Notes: generated by a model not told the origin, from the letters alone. A DNA stretch of 64,000 nucleotides from an uncultured bacterium (GCA_945873205.1 CAMCCC010000007.1:30709-94708), one strand, 5' to 3'; counted from the first letter of the stretch, positions 25,909 to 35,706 are shown. Translations and numbers: made by a program.

Positions 25909-27054
25909 TTACATCAGCTTGCGGAACAGCTCCGTCAGGTCGGCCACATTGGTGTCCTTGGGGTTGCCGGGGCGGCAGGCATCGTCATAGGCGCTCTGGG
26001 CCAGGAAGGGCAGGTCCTCTTCCTTCAGGGCCTCCAGCTTTGCGGGGATGCCCACATCCAGGCTCAGCTGCTTCACCGCGTTGACGGCGGCGGCGCGGTA
26101 CTCCTCCACGCTCATCTCGTCCACGCCCTTGACGCCCATGGCACGGGCGATCTCCCGGTATTTCTCGCCGGTGCACTCGGCGTTGTACTCCATCACGATG
26201 GGCAGCATCATGGCGCAGGCCACGCCGTGGGGGGTGTCATACACCGCGCCCAGGGTGTGGGCCATGGAGTGGGCAATGCCCAGGCCCACGTTGGAGAAGC
26301 CCATACCGGCGATGTACTGGCCCAGGGCCATGCCCTCCCGGCCTTCCTTGGTGCCTTCCACAGCGCCACGCAAGTTGGCGGAAATCAGGCGGATGGCCTC
26401 CAGATGGAACATATCGGTCATCTCCCAGGCGCCGGCGGTGGTGTAACCCTCGATGGCATGGGTCAGGGCGTCCATGCCGGTGGAAGCGGTGAGGCTCTGG
26501 GGCATGGAGTTCATCATGTCCGGGTCAACCACGGCCACAATGGGCATATCGTGGGGGTCTACGCAGACAAACTTCCGCTTGCGCTCCACATCGGTGATTA
26601 CATAGTTGATGGTGACTTCGGCAGCGGTGCCGGCAGTGGTGGGTACGGCGATGATGGGCACGCAGGGCTTCTTGGTGGGGGCCACACCCTCCAGAGAGTG
26701 GACGTCCGCAAACTCCGGGTTGTTGATGATGATACCCACGGCCTTGGCAGTGTCCATGGCGGAGCCGCCGCCAATGGCCAGGATGTAGTCAGCCCCGGCG
26801 GCCTTGAAGGCATTCACGCCATCCACCACGTTCTCAATGGTGGGGTTGGGCTTAATATCGGAAAATATTTCATAGGTCAGGCCTTCAGCGTCCAGAATGT
26901 CGGTAACCTGGGCGATCACACCGTGCTTGAGCAGGGTGGGGCCGCAGCAGACCAGGGCCTTTTTGAAGCCGTTGGCCTTCACCTCATTGGGGATCTCTTT
27001 GATGGCGCCGGCGCCGTGGTAGGAAGTCTGATTGAGCATGATTCTGTTTGCCAT
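25909..27054 (-). CDS. Iron-containing (group III) alcohol dehydrogenase
   Basis: This 381-aa protein reduces aldehydes or oxidises alcohols with NAD(H), resembling lactaldehyde reductase/1,3-propanediol dehydrogenase types. The nucleotide-binding motif GGGSAMDTAK is at about 95-104 and PTTAGTAAEVT follows. The metal-site signature GIAHSMAHTLGAVYDTPHG supplies the iron-binding histidines, and PHGVACAMMLP follows. The gene stands alone with a terminator after it. No substrate is indicated by neighbours. Confidence 0.93.
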   Translation of the reverse strand: MANRIMLNQTSYHGAGAIKEIPNEVKANGFKKALVCCGPTLLKHGVIAQVTDILDAEGLTYEIFSDIKPNPTIENVVDGVNAFKAAGADYILAIGGGSAMDTAKAVGIIINNPEFADVHSLEGVAPTKKPCVPIIAVPTTAGTAAEVTINYVITDVERKRKFVCVDPHDMPIVAVVDPDMMNSMPQSLTASTGMDALTHAIEGYTTAGAWEMTDMFHLEAIRLISANLRGAVEGTKEGREGMALGQYIAGMGFSNVGLGIAHSMAHTLGAVYDTPHGVACAMMLPIVMEYNAECTGEKYREIARAMGVKGVDEMSVEEYRAAAVNAVKQLSLDVGIPAKLEALKEEDLPFLAQSAYDDACRPGNPKDTNVADLTELFRKLM

Positions 27055-27171
27055 GATTCAAAAACTCCTTTCAAAATCAGGTTTTCATCCTGTATGTTTG
27101 CATTGTAATCCCAGGTTTTTCATTTGTCAATATAATAACAATCCCCTTTTCTCCATTTCTCGCACTTGCAC

Positions 27172-27215
27172 AAAAAGCCCTCTGCAGGCCCGGTTTTCCG
27201 GGCTTTGCAGAGGGC
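27172..27215 (-). terminator. Terminator of the sigma/membrane-protein operon
   Basis: A long stem GCCCTCTGCA/TGCAGAGGGC encloses GCCCGG/CCGGGC and, on the minus strand, is followed by TTTTT. Confidence 0.88.
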
Positions 27216-27232
27216 AAATTGACGGGGATTTT

Positions 27233-28768
27233 CTATTTTTCCGAAGGCAGCGGCAGGCAGGAATCGAAGGTAAAGAACACCATATTCTCCAGCGCCGCAG
27301 GAGCGACATAGGCCAGCCGGTAGCTGACAGTCTGCCCCGGTTCGATGTGCACAAAAGCGGTCTGCCCCGGGATAGGATTTTCGCCGGACCAGGCGTCCGC
27401 CCCTTTTGTGACCTGGCAAAATACGCCGTCGCTGATCGCCGCAAAATCCAGGAACAGCAGAGAATTGCTGAAATTGTTGACGCCGGTGTTGTTTAATGTC
27501 TGGTCAGCAGCGCTTTCCTCCAGGTTGGTGTTTTTCACCGTCAGTGCTACCGTGATCAGGCACAGCCCTTCTTTCATCTCTCCTGTCTCCGGGTCTGCCC
27601 AATCCGGGTAGGTGTAGTATACGCCGTCAATCCAACCCATGCTGTCCGGGATGAACTGCTCCATCTGCCAGCCTCCTTCCCGGAGGTTTGTGGAGCGCTC
27701 AATGCTATCCACCCGGAACGTCAGGCCGTTGTAGTTTTCCAGCCACTGGCCCAGTTCTGCCTGTTTCCGTCCTTCAATTACCTGTTGACGTTCCTGCATC
27801 TGTGCATCCGCCTGCACATGCTCTATTGAACGGTTCCTGCCCAGACTCAGGTCCACTTGGGATGCACTGCCCAAAGCCGCAAAATCAATGGCGTCGGCAA
27901 TGGCGGTGACCACTTCCTCGCTGAAAGCTTCATCATTGACCCAGCGGGCAATACTCGCCACCACAAAGGCCTCCGGCCCGTCATAGACAATGTAAAAGCG
28001 GAGCGTCCCCCAGAAGATGGTCACTTCCGTCCCCTTGCCGGTGGTGTAATTCCACTGCCGGACCACTTCCTCTGCGTCAAAGTCCCCATAGCCCTGGGAA
28101 AAATAACCCTTAACATTTCTGGTGATCGTGCAGTCCAGATAATCCCCCGATGCACCGCTCCAGCCGATCTGCATCAGGAAGCTGCCGTCATCATAAGCCA
28201 GGAAGGCCGCGTCATCCTCAGCAAAACGGGGATCGTCAATAAAGTCCTCCAGGCCCAGGGCAGTATAGCACCACTGGGCGCCGCTGTCCTCATACACGTC
28301 GTTTCTCAGCATCAGGCCGTATTTGTCGCTGAGTTCCAGCAGTTTATCCTTCAGGCGCTGGGTGTAAACAAAATAAATTCTCTCATGCCGGCGCATCCAT
28401 TCGTCCTGCTCCTGGGGCATCTGGTCGCCGTAGTAGTCATGGGCCACATAGTCGTCATAGAAAGCCATAAACTCCTGGTATGCCTGAAACTCTTTGCTGT
28501 CCTGCAGGCCCTGTCGGGAGAGGTAGATTTTCTCCCGGTCGCTGGATAAAAGAAGGTCTTTGATTCCGAACACATTCAGCGCGTAGGCCCCCATACTCAG
28601 CAGCGCTAGCAACACGGCAATCACCGCCGCCAGCAGCGCCGTCCGCAGCGTCTTTCTGATGCGTATGCTGCCGGCGCGCACCGGGTTTTTCTCCGCGTGT
28701 TCCAGCAGCTCCTCCACTAATGCATCCCCCACGCCGCCGATGGCTTTCAGCAAATCTTCCGCTTTCAC
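27233..28768 (-). CDS. Membrane-anchored protein paired with ECF sigma factor (putative anti-sigma or sigma target)
   Basis: A 511-aa protein starting at GTG 28768, which overlaps the sigma-factor stop in GTGA and has AAGGAGG upstream, so the two are coupled. After about 45 cytosolic residues a single hydrophobic helix (TALLAAVIAVLLALLSMGAYAL) anchors a large outside domain with a long charged region. A C-terminal beta-rich domain (VALTVKNTNLEESA...FVHIEPGQTVSYRLAY) resembles DUF4352-type extracellular domains. The layout suits an anti-sigma factor sensing something outside the cell. No zinc-binding anti-sigma motif is visible. Confidence 0.7.
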   Translation of the reverse strand: MKAEDLLKAIGGVGDALVEELLEHAEKNPVRAGSIRIRKTLRTALLAAVIAVLLALLSMGAYALNVFGIKDLLLSSDREKIYLSRQGLQDSKEFQAYQEFMAFYDDYVAHDYYGDQMPQEQDEWMRRHERIYFVYTQRLKDKLLELSDKYGLMLRNDVYEDSGAQWCYTALGLEDFIDDPRFAEDDAAFLAYDDGSFLMQIGWSGASGDYLDCTITRNVKGYFSQGYGDFDAEEVVRQWNYTTGKGTEVTIFWGTLRFYIVYDGPEAFVVASIARWVNDEAFSEEVVTAIADAIDFAALGSASQVDLSLGRNRSIEHVQADAQMQERQQVIEGRKQAELGQWLENYNGLTFRVDSIERSTNLREGGWQMEQFIPDSMGWIDGVYYTYPDWADPETGEMKEGLCLITVALTVKNTNLEESAADQTLNNTGVNNFSNSLLFLDFAAISDGVFCQVTKGADAWSGENPIPGQTAFVHIEPGQTVSYRLAYVAPAALENMVFFTFDSCLPLPSEK

Positions 28769-29385
28769 AGCAGTCCCTCCTTTTCCAGATGGTCTCTCAG
28801 CTTCTGCCGGCTGCGGTACAGAGCGCTGTTGACCCGCCCCGGCTTGCAGCCCATCCGCGCTGCGATCTTCGCCACCGGCTGGGCCAGCCAATAGCGGTAC
28901 AGGAACATCAGCCGCTCCTCCCGGGGCAGGCCTGCCAGAAATGCCTCCACCGCCCGAATCAGTTCTTTTTCCTCCAGGCATTTCTCAGGGCTGCTTTCCG
29001 CAGCGATACAGTTTTCCAGCTCCTCATAGATCAGGTCTAGCTCCCCGCCGCCCCGCTTGCGTGCGCTTCCGTTTCTCAGCCGGTTCAGACTGAGATTGCG
29101 TGTGATCCGCCCCAGATAGGCCCGCAGCAGCCGGGGCCGCTGGGGCGGCAGGCTGTTCCAAGTGGCCATATACGTATCGCTGAGGCACTCTTCCGTGTCC
29201 TCCGGGCTTGCCAGGATGCCGTAGGCGATGGAGGAGCAGAGGGCGGCGTATTTTCTATCCGTCTCCGTTATAGCCTGCTCATTCCGCTGCCAGTACAGGT
29301 CGATAATTCTTTCGTCATCCAAGGTTTTCCCTCCCCGTTTTGCTTTCACCTTATAAGACACGGTTTTCGGGTAAATGTTTTTCAT
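28765..29385 (-). CDS. RNA polymerase ECF-type sigma factor
   Basis: This 206-aa sigma-70 family protein has region 2 (DTYMATWNSLPPQRPRLLRAYLGRITRNLSLNRLRN) and region 4 (FLAGLPREERLMFLYRYWLAQPVAKIAARMGCKPGRVNSALYRSRQKLRDHL). It is followed, with overlap, by the membrane protein that probably controls it. Targets are unknown. Confidence 0.9.
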   Translation of the reverse strand: MKNIYPKTVSYKVKAKRGGKTLDDERIIDLYWQRNEQAITETDRKYAALCSSIAYGILASPEDTEECLSDTYMATWNSLPPQRPRLLRAYLGRITRNLSLNRLRNGSARKRGGGELDLIYEELENCIAAESSPEKCLEEKELIRAVEAFLAGLPREERLMFLYRYWLAQPVAKIAARMGCKPGRVNSALYRSRQKLRDHLEKEGLL

Positions 29386-29402
29386 TCCTGCTAAAAAAGA
29401 GC

Positions 29403-29433
29403 AAAAACCGCCGGACCAGTCCGGCGGTTTTTT
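29403..29433. terminator. Bidirectional terminator after the oligopeptide transporter operon
   Basis: AAAAACCGCCGGAC/GTCCGGCGGTTTTTT with a 2-nt loop, three bases past the end of the last transporter gene. Confidence 0.9.
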
Positions 29434-29436
29434 GTA

Positions 29437-30171
29437 CTATTCGGCAGCTAAAAGCAGCTGTTTTGTGTAGGGATGCTGGGGATTGCGGAACAATTCTTCC
29501 ACATTGTTCTGCTCCACGATGACGCCGTGCTGCATGACCAGGACCCGGTCGCAGATCTGATAGATCACGTTCAGGTCATGGCTGATGAAGAGATAGGAAA
29601 GGTCATATTTTTGCTTCATATCCGCCAAAAGATGGAGGATTTGTGCCTGAATGGTAACATCCAGAGCACTTACCGGCTCATCGGCAATGACCAGTCTGGG
29701 CCGGGTGATGACGGCGGAAGCGATGGAAACCCGCTGGCGCTGGCCGCCGGAGAGCTCATTGGGCAGCCTTTCCGCGTATTCCGGGCCCAAGCCCACCTGG
29801 GTAAGGATGTCATTTACGGCGGCTTTGCGGTCGCTTTTCGATAGCTTTGTCTGGATTTTCAAGGGCTCTTCCAGAATCCAGCCCACGGTTTTCACCGGGT
29901 TTAAGCTGCTGAAAGGGTCCTGAAAGACCATTTGCGGTTTTTCCGAGTGGTGGATGATGCTGCCGTCATAATCCTTCAGCATCCCCAGCACAGCCCGGCA
30001 AAGGGTAGTCTTGCCGCTGCCGCTCTCCCCCACCAGGCCCAGGGTCTCTCCGGGCTGGATGGTGAAGGACACGTCATGGAGCACCTGGCGGCGTTTCTCC
30101 CGGCCGCCCAACAGGCTGCGGCCCTCGGTATAATAGGCGTTGAGGTTTTTCACCTCCAGGATCGGTTCCAT
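29437..30171 (-). CDS. Oligopeptide/nickel-type ABC transporter ATP-binding protein, OppF/DppF class
   Basis: About 244 aa from ATG 30171 (AAGGGGA upstream). Walker [11 protein letters not shown], signature [10 protein letters not shown], Walker B LVIADEP and the peptide-transporter ending [12 protein letters not shown] are all visible. It forms a heterodimer with the OppD-like ATPase, encoded 13 nt upstream. Only the start at 30171 gives a normal N-terminus ([10 protein letters not shown]). Confidence 0.92.
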   Translation of the reverse strand: MEPILEVKNLNAYYTEGRSLLGGREKRRQVLHDVSFTIQPGETLGLVGESGSGKTTLCRAVLGMLKDYDGSIIHHSEKPQMVFQDPFSSLNPVKTVGWILEEPLKIQTKLSKSDRKAAVNDILTQVGLGPEYAERLPNELSGGQRQRVSIASAVITRPRLVIADEPVSALDVTIQAQILHLLADMKQKYDLSYLFISHDLNVIYQICDRVLVMQHGVIVEQNNVEELFRNPQHPYTKQLLLAAE

Positions 30172-30184
30172 GGTGGGTCCCCTT

Positions 30185-30985
30185 TCAGAAAAGATGGCGG
30201 TCACGGCCGGGGATGGCGGCAATGAGCTGCTTGGTGTAGGGATGCTGGGGGTTGCGGAAAATTTCCTCCACGGGCCGGTCCTCCACCAGCTTGCCCCGCT
30301 GCATGACGGCAACCCGGCTGCACAGCTTGCGCACCACATGCAGGTCATGGCTGATGAGCATGATGGCCATGCCGGACTCCCGGTTCAGCTTTTTCAGCAG
30401 GGTGAGGATCTCCGCCTGGACGGACACATCCAGGGCGGTGGTGGGTTCATCCGCCAGCAGCAGTTTGGGTCGGCTGACGATGGCGGCGGCAATCATCACC
30501 CGCTGGAGCATGCCGCCGGACAGCTCATGGGGATACTTGCGGTAGATCCGCTCCGGCTCCGGCAGCTCTACCTGGGCCATGGCCTCCAGGGCCAGCTGGC
30601 GGCGCTGGGCCTTGCTGAGCCGGCGGTGGTTCAGCAGACATTCCTCAATCTGGGGGCCGATGCGCATCACCGGGTCCATGCTGGTCATGGGTTCCTGGAA
30701 CACCACGCCCAGCTCATCCCCCAGGATATCCAGAATCTCCTGGTCGGAGCAGGCGAAAATCTCATGCCCGTCCAGGGTGATGCTGCCGCTGACCTGGGCT
30801 TTCTCCCGGGGCAGCAGGCCGCTGATGCTCATGGCGGTGACGGTTTTGCCGCTGCCGCTCTCCCCCACCAGGCCGATGATCTCCCCCTGGGCCACGGTGA
30901 GGTTCAGGCCGTCCACGGCGAAGCGGTCGGGGGCGGCGTCATGAAAATGGACACGCAGGTCCTTAACAGTCAAAACATTGGCCAT
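30185..30985 (-). CDS. Oligopeptide/nickel-type ABC transporter ATP-binding protein, OppD/DppD class
   Basis: This 266-aa ATPase has Walker [10 protein letters not shown], signature [10 protein letters not shown], Walker [13 protein letters not shown] and the C-terminal [15 protein letters not shown] region. A short linker of 4 nt separates it from the permease gene, so it is part of a five-gene operon A-B-C-D-F. Confidence 0.93.
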   Translation of the reverse strand: MANVLTVKDLRVHFHDAAPDRFAVDGLNLTVAQGEIIGLVGESGSGKTVTAMSISGLLPREKAQVSGSITLDGHEIFACSDQEILDILGDELGVVFQEPMTSMDPVMRIGPQIEECLLNHRRLSKAQRRQLALEAMAQVELPEPERIYRKYPHELSGGMLQRVMIAAAIVSRPKLLLADEPTTALDVSVQAEILTLLKKLNRESGMAIMLISHDLHVVRKLCSRVAVMQRGKLVEDRPVEEIFRNPQHPYTKQLIAAIPGRDRHLF

Positions 30986-30989
30986 GGTT

Positions 30990-31793
30990 TCACCTCTGCC
31001 CTTTCAGCTGCAGCCCCTCACTGAGCAGACTGAAGCCCAGGATCAGCAGCACGATGGCCCCGCCGGTGCCCAAAGCGTACCAGGGAGCGCTGTGGAGAAA
31101 GCTCTGGCTGTCAGACAGCATGGAGCCCAGACTGGCGTAGGGAGGCTGGATGCCGATGCCCAGGAAGCTCATGCTGGCCTCGCTGAGGACGGCGTTATTG
31201 AAACCGATGGTGACGGCGCTGAGAAGCACCGGGAAGGTGTTGGGCAGGATATGGCGGAACATAATCCGCATCCCGCCGGCGCCCATAAGTTTGGCGCTTT
31301 TGATATAATTCAGTTCCCGGCAGCGGGCAAACTCGCTGCGGACAATACGGGCGAAGCTGGGGATGAAGAGGATGCCCAGGGCAAGGATGATATTCTCCGT
31401 CCCCGGACCGGCCACGGTGACGATGACCAGGGCCAGAAGAAAAGCGGGAAAGGCGGTAATGGAATCGCAGACGCGGGTAAGGATCAAATCCGGCAGGCCG
31501 CCATAATAGCCGCAGAGGCTGCCGATCAGAATGCCGGCAAGGCAGCCGATGGCCACCACGCAGAGGGCAATGAAGAAGCTGGTGCCGGCCCCATCCACCA
31601 CGCGGCTGAAAATATCCCGGCCGAAGTTATCGGTGCCCAGCAGGTGGTTCAGGCTGGGGGCGCAGAACTTGGCCTTGGGGTCCATGGCAGTGGGGTCATA
31701 GGGCGTCCAGAAATAACCCAAAATGATGATACAGAGCATCAGGCCGCTGAGAATGCCGCCGGCCCAGAGAAAGACATTGGCACGTTTTTTCAT
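30990..31793 (-). CDS. ABC transporter permease, OppC/DppC class
   Basis: About 267 aa. ATG 31793 is preceded by AGGAGG eight bases upstream, so it is preferred to ATG 31799. Six helices and the EAA loop SAKLMGAGGMRIMFRHILPN are visible, plus the N-terminal OppC domain (NHLLGTDNFGRDIFSRVVDG). It partners with OppB for import of peptides or, less likely, a nickel chelate. Confidence 0.92.
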   Translation of the reverse strand: MKKRANVFLWAGGILSGLMLCIIILGYFWTPYDPTAMDPKAKFCAPSLNHLLGTDNFGRDIFSRVVDGAGTSFFIALCVVAIGCLAGILIGSLCGYYGGLPDLILTRVCDSITAFPAFLLALVIVTVAGPGTENIILALGILFIPSFARIVRSEFARCRELNYIKSAKLMGAGGMRIMFRHILPNTFPVLLSAVTIGFNNAVLSEASMSFLGIGIQPPYASLGSMLSDSQSFLHSAPWYALGTGGAIVLLILGFSLLSEGLQLKGQR

Positions 31794-31806
31794 GGTCATA
31801 CCCTCC

Positions 31807-32748
31807 TCAGCGCAGGCGGATGCGGGGGTCAACCAGCTGATAGAGCAGGTCGGCCACGAAGTTGACGATGACGATCCAGGCGGCCACCACCACCACGATG
31901 GCCTGCACCACGGGGAAATCCCGGTTGGAGATGCTGGCCAGCAGCAGGCGGCTGATGCCGGGGATGGTAAAGACCTGCTCGACAATGATGCTGCCGGTCA
32001 TGATCTCGGCGGCGGAGACGGCCAGGAAGGTGATCACCGGGATGAGGGCGTTTTTCAGCACATGGCGGCGGAGAATTTTGCTTCTGCCGCTGCCCCGGCT
32101 GCGGGAGGTGCGGACATAGTCCTGCTGCAGCTGGGTCTGGATGGAGCTGCGGAGCATCTTGACCGTCATGGCGATGCGGGGGATGGCGATGGCCAGGGCG
32201 GGCAGCACCATATACCCCAGGCAGGCGCCCCAGCTGACGGTATAGGAGACAAAGTTGCCGGGGACAAAGAGCCGGAAGAGATTGCCAAAGACGTAGCAGG
32301 CCAGCATGCCCAGGAAGAACTGGGGCACGCTCATGATGATCTGGTCAAGGACGGTGACGCCCAGGTCCAGGGCACGGCTTTTGGTGCTGCCGGCCCAGAT
32401 GCCCAGGGGGATGGACAGGACCACCGTAAAGGCGAAGGACATCAGCGTCAGAATGGCGGTGATGGGCAGCTTATCCGAGAGCATATCGGCAACGGGCATA
32501 CGATAATTATAGCTGGTGCCCATGTCGCCATGAAGGAAGTTCAAAAGCCAGTCAAAGTACCGAAGCAGCACAGGCTGGTCAAGGCCCAGCTCCTGGCGCA
32601 GCGCTTCCCGGGCTTCGGCCGTGGCCTCGGTGCCGAGAAGCGCTGTTGTGGGGTCGCCGGGGATGACCTGAAAAGCCAGAAAGGCGAGGAGCGAAACGAT
32701 GAACAATGTAATAATGAGAGTGCAGGACTTTTTGATAAAGTATTTCAT
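31807..32748 (-). CDS. ABC transporter permease, OppB/DppB class
   Basis: This 313-aa permease starts with MKYFIKKSCTLIITLFIVS, with the conserved IPGDPTTALLG and GDMGTSYNYRMPV loops and the EAA-type region YVRTSRSRGSGRSKILRRHVLKN. A ribosome-binding site AGGAGG precedes it. It is separated from the binding-protein gene by a 253-bp gap containing an unusual repeat. Confidence 0.93.
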   Translation of the reverse strand: MKYFIKKSCTLIITLFIVSLLAFLAFQVIPGDPTTALLGTEATAEAREALRQELGLDQPVLLRYFDWLLNFLHGDMGTSYNYRMPVADMLSDKLPITAILTLMSFAFTVVLSIPLGIWAGSTKSRALDLGVTVLDQIIMSVPQFFLGMLACYVFGNLFRLFVPGNFVSYTVSWGACLGYMVLPALAIAIPRIAMTVKMLRSSIQTQLQQDYVRTSRSRGSGRSKILRRHVLKNALIPVITFLAVSAAEIMTGSIIVEQVFTIPGISRLLLASISNRDFPVVQAIVVVVAAWIVIVNFVADLLYQLVDPRIRLR

Positions 32749-32830
32749 ACTCCCCGCCTCCTTTCTTTCTTTTTTTGAGCAAACTGCAAATAAATTGCTC
32801 TAAGGCGCGCGGGAATCGCTAATTTATGCA

Positions 32831-33039
32831 GCGATGGACAGCAGGGACATATCAATTGCGTCAGAAGAAGCCAACTTCATTCCGTTTCCGCGGTTTGCGT
32901 AAGAGCCGCGAAAACTCCAGTTCCGTTGGCTCCTTCTTCCTTTCCAAATCGAACCCGCTACGCTGGGCTTCGATTTGGTGGGACAGCAAAGCAACCGGCT
33001 CTTACTCCACAATAGACAGCAGAGACATATCAATTACGT
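32831..33039. repeat. Duplicated gene end flanking a small palindromic insertion
   Basis: Two 31-bp direct repeats lie at 32831-32861 and 33009-33039 with about six mismatches. On the minus strand the second holds the last codons of the binding protein (VIDMSLLSIVE) and the first spells AIDMSLLSIAA followed by a stop. Between them is a structured segment with inverted repeats AGCCAAC/GTTGGCT and AAATCGAA/TTCGATTT. This looks like a small insertion that displaced the original 3' end of the gene. The remaining gap to oppB carries nothing else. Confidence 0.6.
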
Positions 33040-34549
33040 ACAAGGGGTAGAAGGTGAAGCCCTGGACTGCGGGATTGATGGCCACAAAGTCGGCCAGGTC
33101 CTGCAGGTACACATTGGCAGCGGTATCGCTGAGGATCTCCAGGCACTGCTTATACAGGGCGGTCTGCTCCGCCTCGTCGGCAGCGGCCTGGGCCTGGGCA
33201 AAGACCTCATCATACTGAGGATTGCTGTAATTGATCATGTTCTTGCCGTTGTCGCTGACCCAGCGGGCCAGCATGGCGCTGGCGTTCAGGGTACTGGCGT
33301 CAAAGCCGCAGACGGTGGACTCGAAGTTCCGGGCGCTGTAGACATCGCTGAGCCAGGTGTTCCACTCCACCTGCTGGATCTGAGCGGTGACGCCCACTTC
33401 CTTCAGCTGTTCCACCAGAACCACGGCAGTATCCACATGGGGCTGGTAGTTGCTGGGGACGGTGATGGTGAAGCTGAAGCCATTCTCGTACCCGGCCTCC
33501 TTCAGCAGCTCCTTGGCTTTCTCCACATCGTGGGGGTACTTCTCCGCCAGGGCAGGGTCAAAGTACTTGCCGAAGGCGGGGTACATGGAGGAGCCTACCT
33601 TGGTGCCATGGCCGTCGGCCGTCAGCTCCAGCATGGCGTCCACATCCACGGCATAGCACAGGGCCTGGCGCACCAGCTCATTGTCAAAGGGGGCCACGGC
33701 GTTGTTCAGGTACAGGGCCTGAACAAGATTCATAGTACCCTCCAGCACCTGGTAGCCGTTGGACAGGTTGTTCACCTGGTCCACGGTCAGGTGGGCCACA
33801 AGGTCCAGGGCACCGCTGTTGAGGGCGGTGAAGAGGGCGTTATTGTCTTCATAGATCTTGTAGGTCACCTTATCCAGGCTGGCACCCTGGCCGTAATAGG
33901 CCTCGTTGCGCTCCAGAATGAAATTCTCCTGGACACTGCGGGAGGCAAAACGGAAGGGGCCGGTGCCCACAGGGGCAGTGGCCTGCTGGTCATAGCCCTT
34001 GGGGACAATGTAGACGCTGGACACATAGCTGAGGAAGTCCGGGTTGGGGGCGTCCAGGGTGATGATGATGGTATTGCCCTCAGCGTGAATATCGGTAATC
34101 GCAGAAAGCGCCGTCACCACGGCTTTGGTCACCGAGGTAGCGGCGCAGGTTTCAAAGGAATAGAGCACGTCCTCCACCGTGCAGCCCTGGCCGTTGTGGA
34201 AAACCACACCGTCCCTGAGCGTGAAGGTGTAAGTCAGGCCATCCGCAGACTTTTCATAGTCGGAGGCGACCGCGCAGACGTAATCGCCGTCAGCGTTGGG
34301 CTTTACCAGCCCTTCGAAGACGTTGAACATGACCTCTCTAGTTCCTGCCGCAACCATCTGGTAAGGGTCAAGACTATCATCCGGGTCCTGGGCGATGCCG
34401 ACCACGATCTCGTTGGCGTGCTTCGCCCCGGAAGAATTTGTAGTTTCGTCGCTGGCAGCAGGCGTCTGGGTCGTAGCTCCTCCGCAGCCGCAGAGTAAGC
34501 CCGCCATAAGCGCCATTGCCAGGAAAACTGCAAGAATCTGTTTTCTCAT
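33002..34549 (-). CDS. ABC transporter substrate-binding lipoprotein, OppA/DppA class
   Basis: This 515-aa SBP_bac_5 family protein starts at ATG 34549, with AAGGAG upstream and a lipoprotein signal ending in LLCGC. The family motif appears as YTFTLRDGVVFHNGQGCTVEDV and the body is complete. The C-terminus ends YPLYVIDMSLLSIVE, part of which is repeated downstream (see the repeat entry), so the present last residues may be recent. It heads the Opp-type operon. Confidence 0.92.
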   Translation of the reverse strand: MRKQILAVFLAMALMAGLLCGCGGATTQTPAASDETTNSSGAKHANEIVVGIAQDPDDSLDPYQMVAAGTREVMFNVFEGLVKPNADGDYVCAVASDYEKSADGLTYTFTLRDGVVFHNGQGCTVEDVLYSFETCAATSVTKAVVTALSAITDIHAEGNTIIITLDAPNPDFLSYVSSVYIVPKGYDQQATAPVGTGPFRFASRSVQENFILERNEAYYGQGASLDKVTYKIYEDNNALFTALNSGALDLVAHLTVDQVNNLSNGYQVLEGTMNLVQALYLNNAVAPFDNELVRQALCYAVDVDAMLELTADGHGTKVGSSMYPAFGKYFDPALAEKYPHDVEKAKELLKEAGYENGFSFTITVPSNYQPHVDTAVVLVEQLKEVGVTAQIQQVEWNTWLSDVYSARNFESTVCGFDASTLNASAMLARWVSDNGKNMINYSNPQYDEVFAQAQAAADEAEQTALYKQCLEILSDTAANVYLQDLADFVAINPAVQGFTFYPLYVIDMSLLSIVE

Positions 34550-34745
34550 TGCCATTCTCCTTCCGCCATCCATTTGGACGGCGTTACAACAAAATAACTT
34601 CTTCTCCCATTATTAAATTGTCGGCCATATTGTAGCGCATATGCGCGAAAAACACAAGTAAAATTTTAACAAGTCGAAGCAAGTCGGTTAATAATTATGT
34701 AAACAATTTTATGTTAATAAAATTATGTTAATGATATTATGTTTA

Positions 34746-35408
34746 TTATATGACGTAATCCTCATCGATGACGCGGAAGCCAACAACGCTCACGTTGTTC
34801 CAGTTGTCCTGGCAGGTATAGCAGACATAGTCGCTGAGGGCGGAAACGTAATTGCCCTCTGCGTCCACGATGCCCTTGCCGTAGTTGTGGCCATCCATTT
34901 TCAGGTCGCACGCCAGGGACAAAATGCTGTGGCCCCGAAGGATAAAGGCCTTGTCCCCCAGGCTGACGCTGTCCAGAACCTGAAAGGCCTGGTTATTATG
35001 GTCGGCAATGAGATAGCCCATACCATCACAGAAAAAGGCGGCAGAATCCTCCCGGTCACAGAGATTTTGCAGCATCTCCTCTACCGTGGCCCCCTCCCCG
35101 TCGGTATACAGGGCCACATTGATGCCCACGCTGGGGATCACCAGCCGCCCCACCATGCCGGGCTTGCCGCTGATCTCCTGCTCCACCTGACGGTTGCGGC
35201 CCAGAAACACCACCGCTTCCGGGGACATGGGCTTGTCCCGCAGCGGGGGCAGCGCCAGCGACGCCCCATCCTCCGCTTCCGAAACGGGAGTGGGCGTGCT
35301 TGCTTCAGCAGCGGGGGCGGGGTTCAGCTGCTCATAAAACTTACCGGCGCAGAAAGCCCCGGAGAACAGCACAAGCAGAAAAGCAAAACAGAGCAAAAGC
35401 TTCCTCAT
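34746..35408 (-). CDS. Sortase-like exported protein
   Basis: About 220 aa from ATG 35408 (AAAGGAAC upstream), with an N-terminal membrane signal anchor (MRKLLLCFAFLLVLFSGAFCAG), then a Pro/Ala/Thr-rich linker. The C-terminal domain has VGRLVIPSVGINVALY, YLIADHNNQ with a candidate catalytic histidine, SLGDKAFIL and VCYTC with a candidate cysteine, the layout of class B/D-like sortases. The catalytic arginine is not clear; the chain ends soon after at GFRVIDEDYVI. It could be a divergent or inactive sortase. No LPxTG substrate is encoded nearby. Confidence 0.65.
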   Translation of the reverse strand: MRKLLLCFAFLLVLFSGAFCAGKFYEQLNPAPAAEASTPTPVSEAEDGASLALPPLRDKPMSPEAVVFLGRNRQVEQEISGKPGMVGRLVIPSVGINVALYTDGEGATVEEMLQNLCDREDSAAFFCDGMGYLIADHNNQAFQVLDSVSLGDKAFILRGHSILSLACDLKMDGHNYGKGIVDAEGNYVSALSDYVCYTCQDNWNNVSVVGFRVIDEDYVI

Positions 35409-35706
35409 AGCAGTTCCTTTCATCGTAGTATGGTACTCATGGTATACTCCCATGGGGCGTCAGTCAAGAAAGTCCATGTAAACTTTTGACCGTTTGTGCA
35501 TTATTTATGCCTACTATTTCGGTTGGTTTTTGTCATGTCTGTCATGGGATCCGCCACAATCAGCCATTTTTTCTGCATTTTGAACAAAGTTATTGCAAAT
35601 TCTTCATTTCTTATTTTACATATACAGATTTTGGGTATATACTGTTTCCTATTAAAGCCAGAGCATGCCCCAGATGCTTTGGTCACGATCGAAAGGAGTC
35701 CTTCCC

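Noticed and set aside
26227..27108. 293-aa glycine/histidine-rich frame opposite the alcohol dehydrogenase
   Set aside because: Antisense shadow without start signal or domain.
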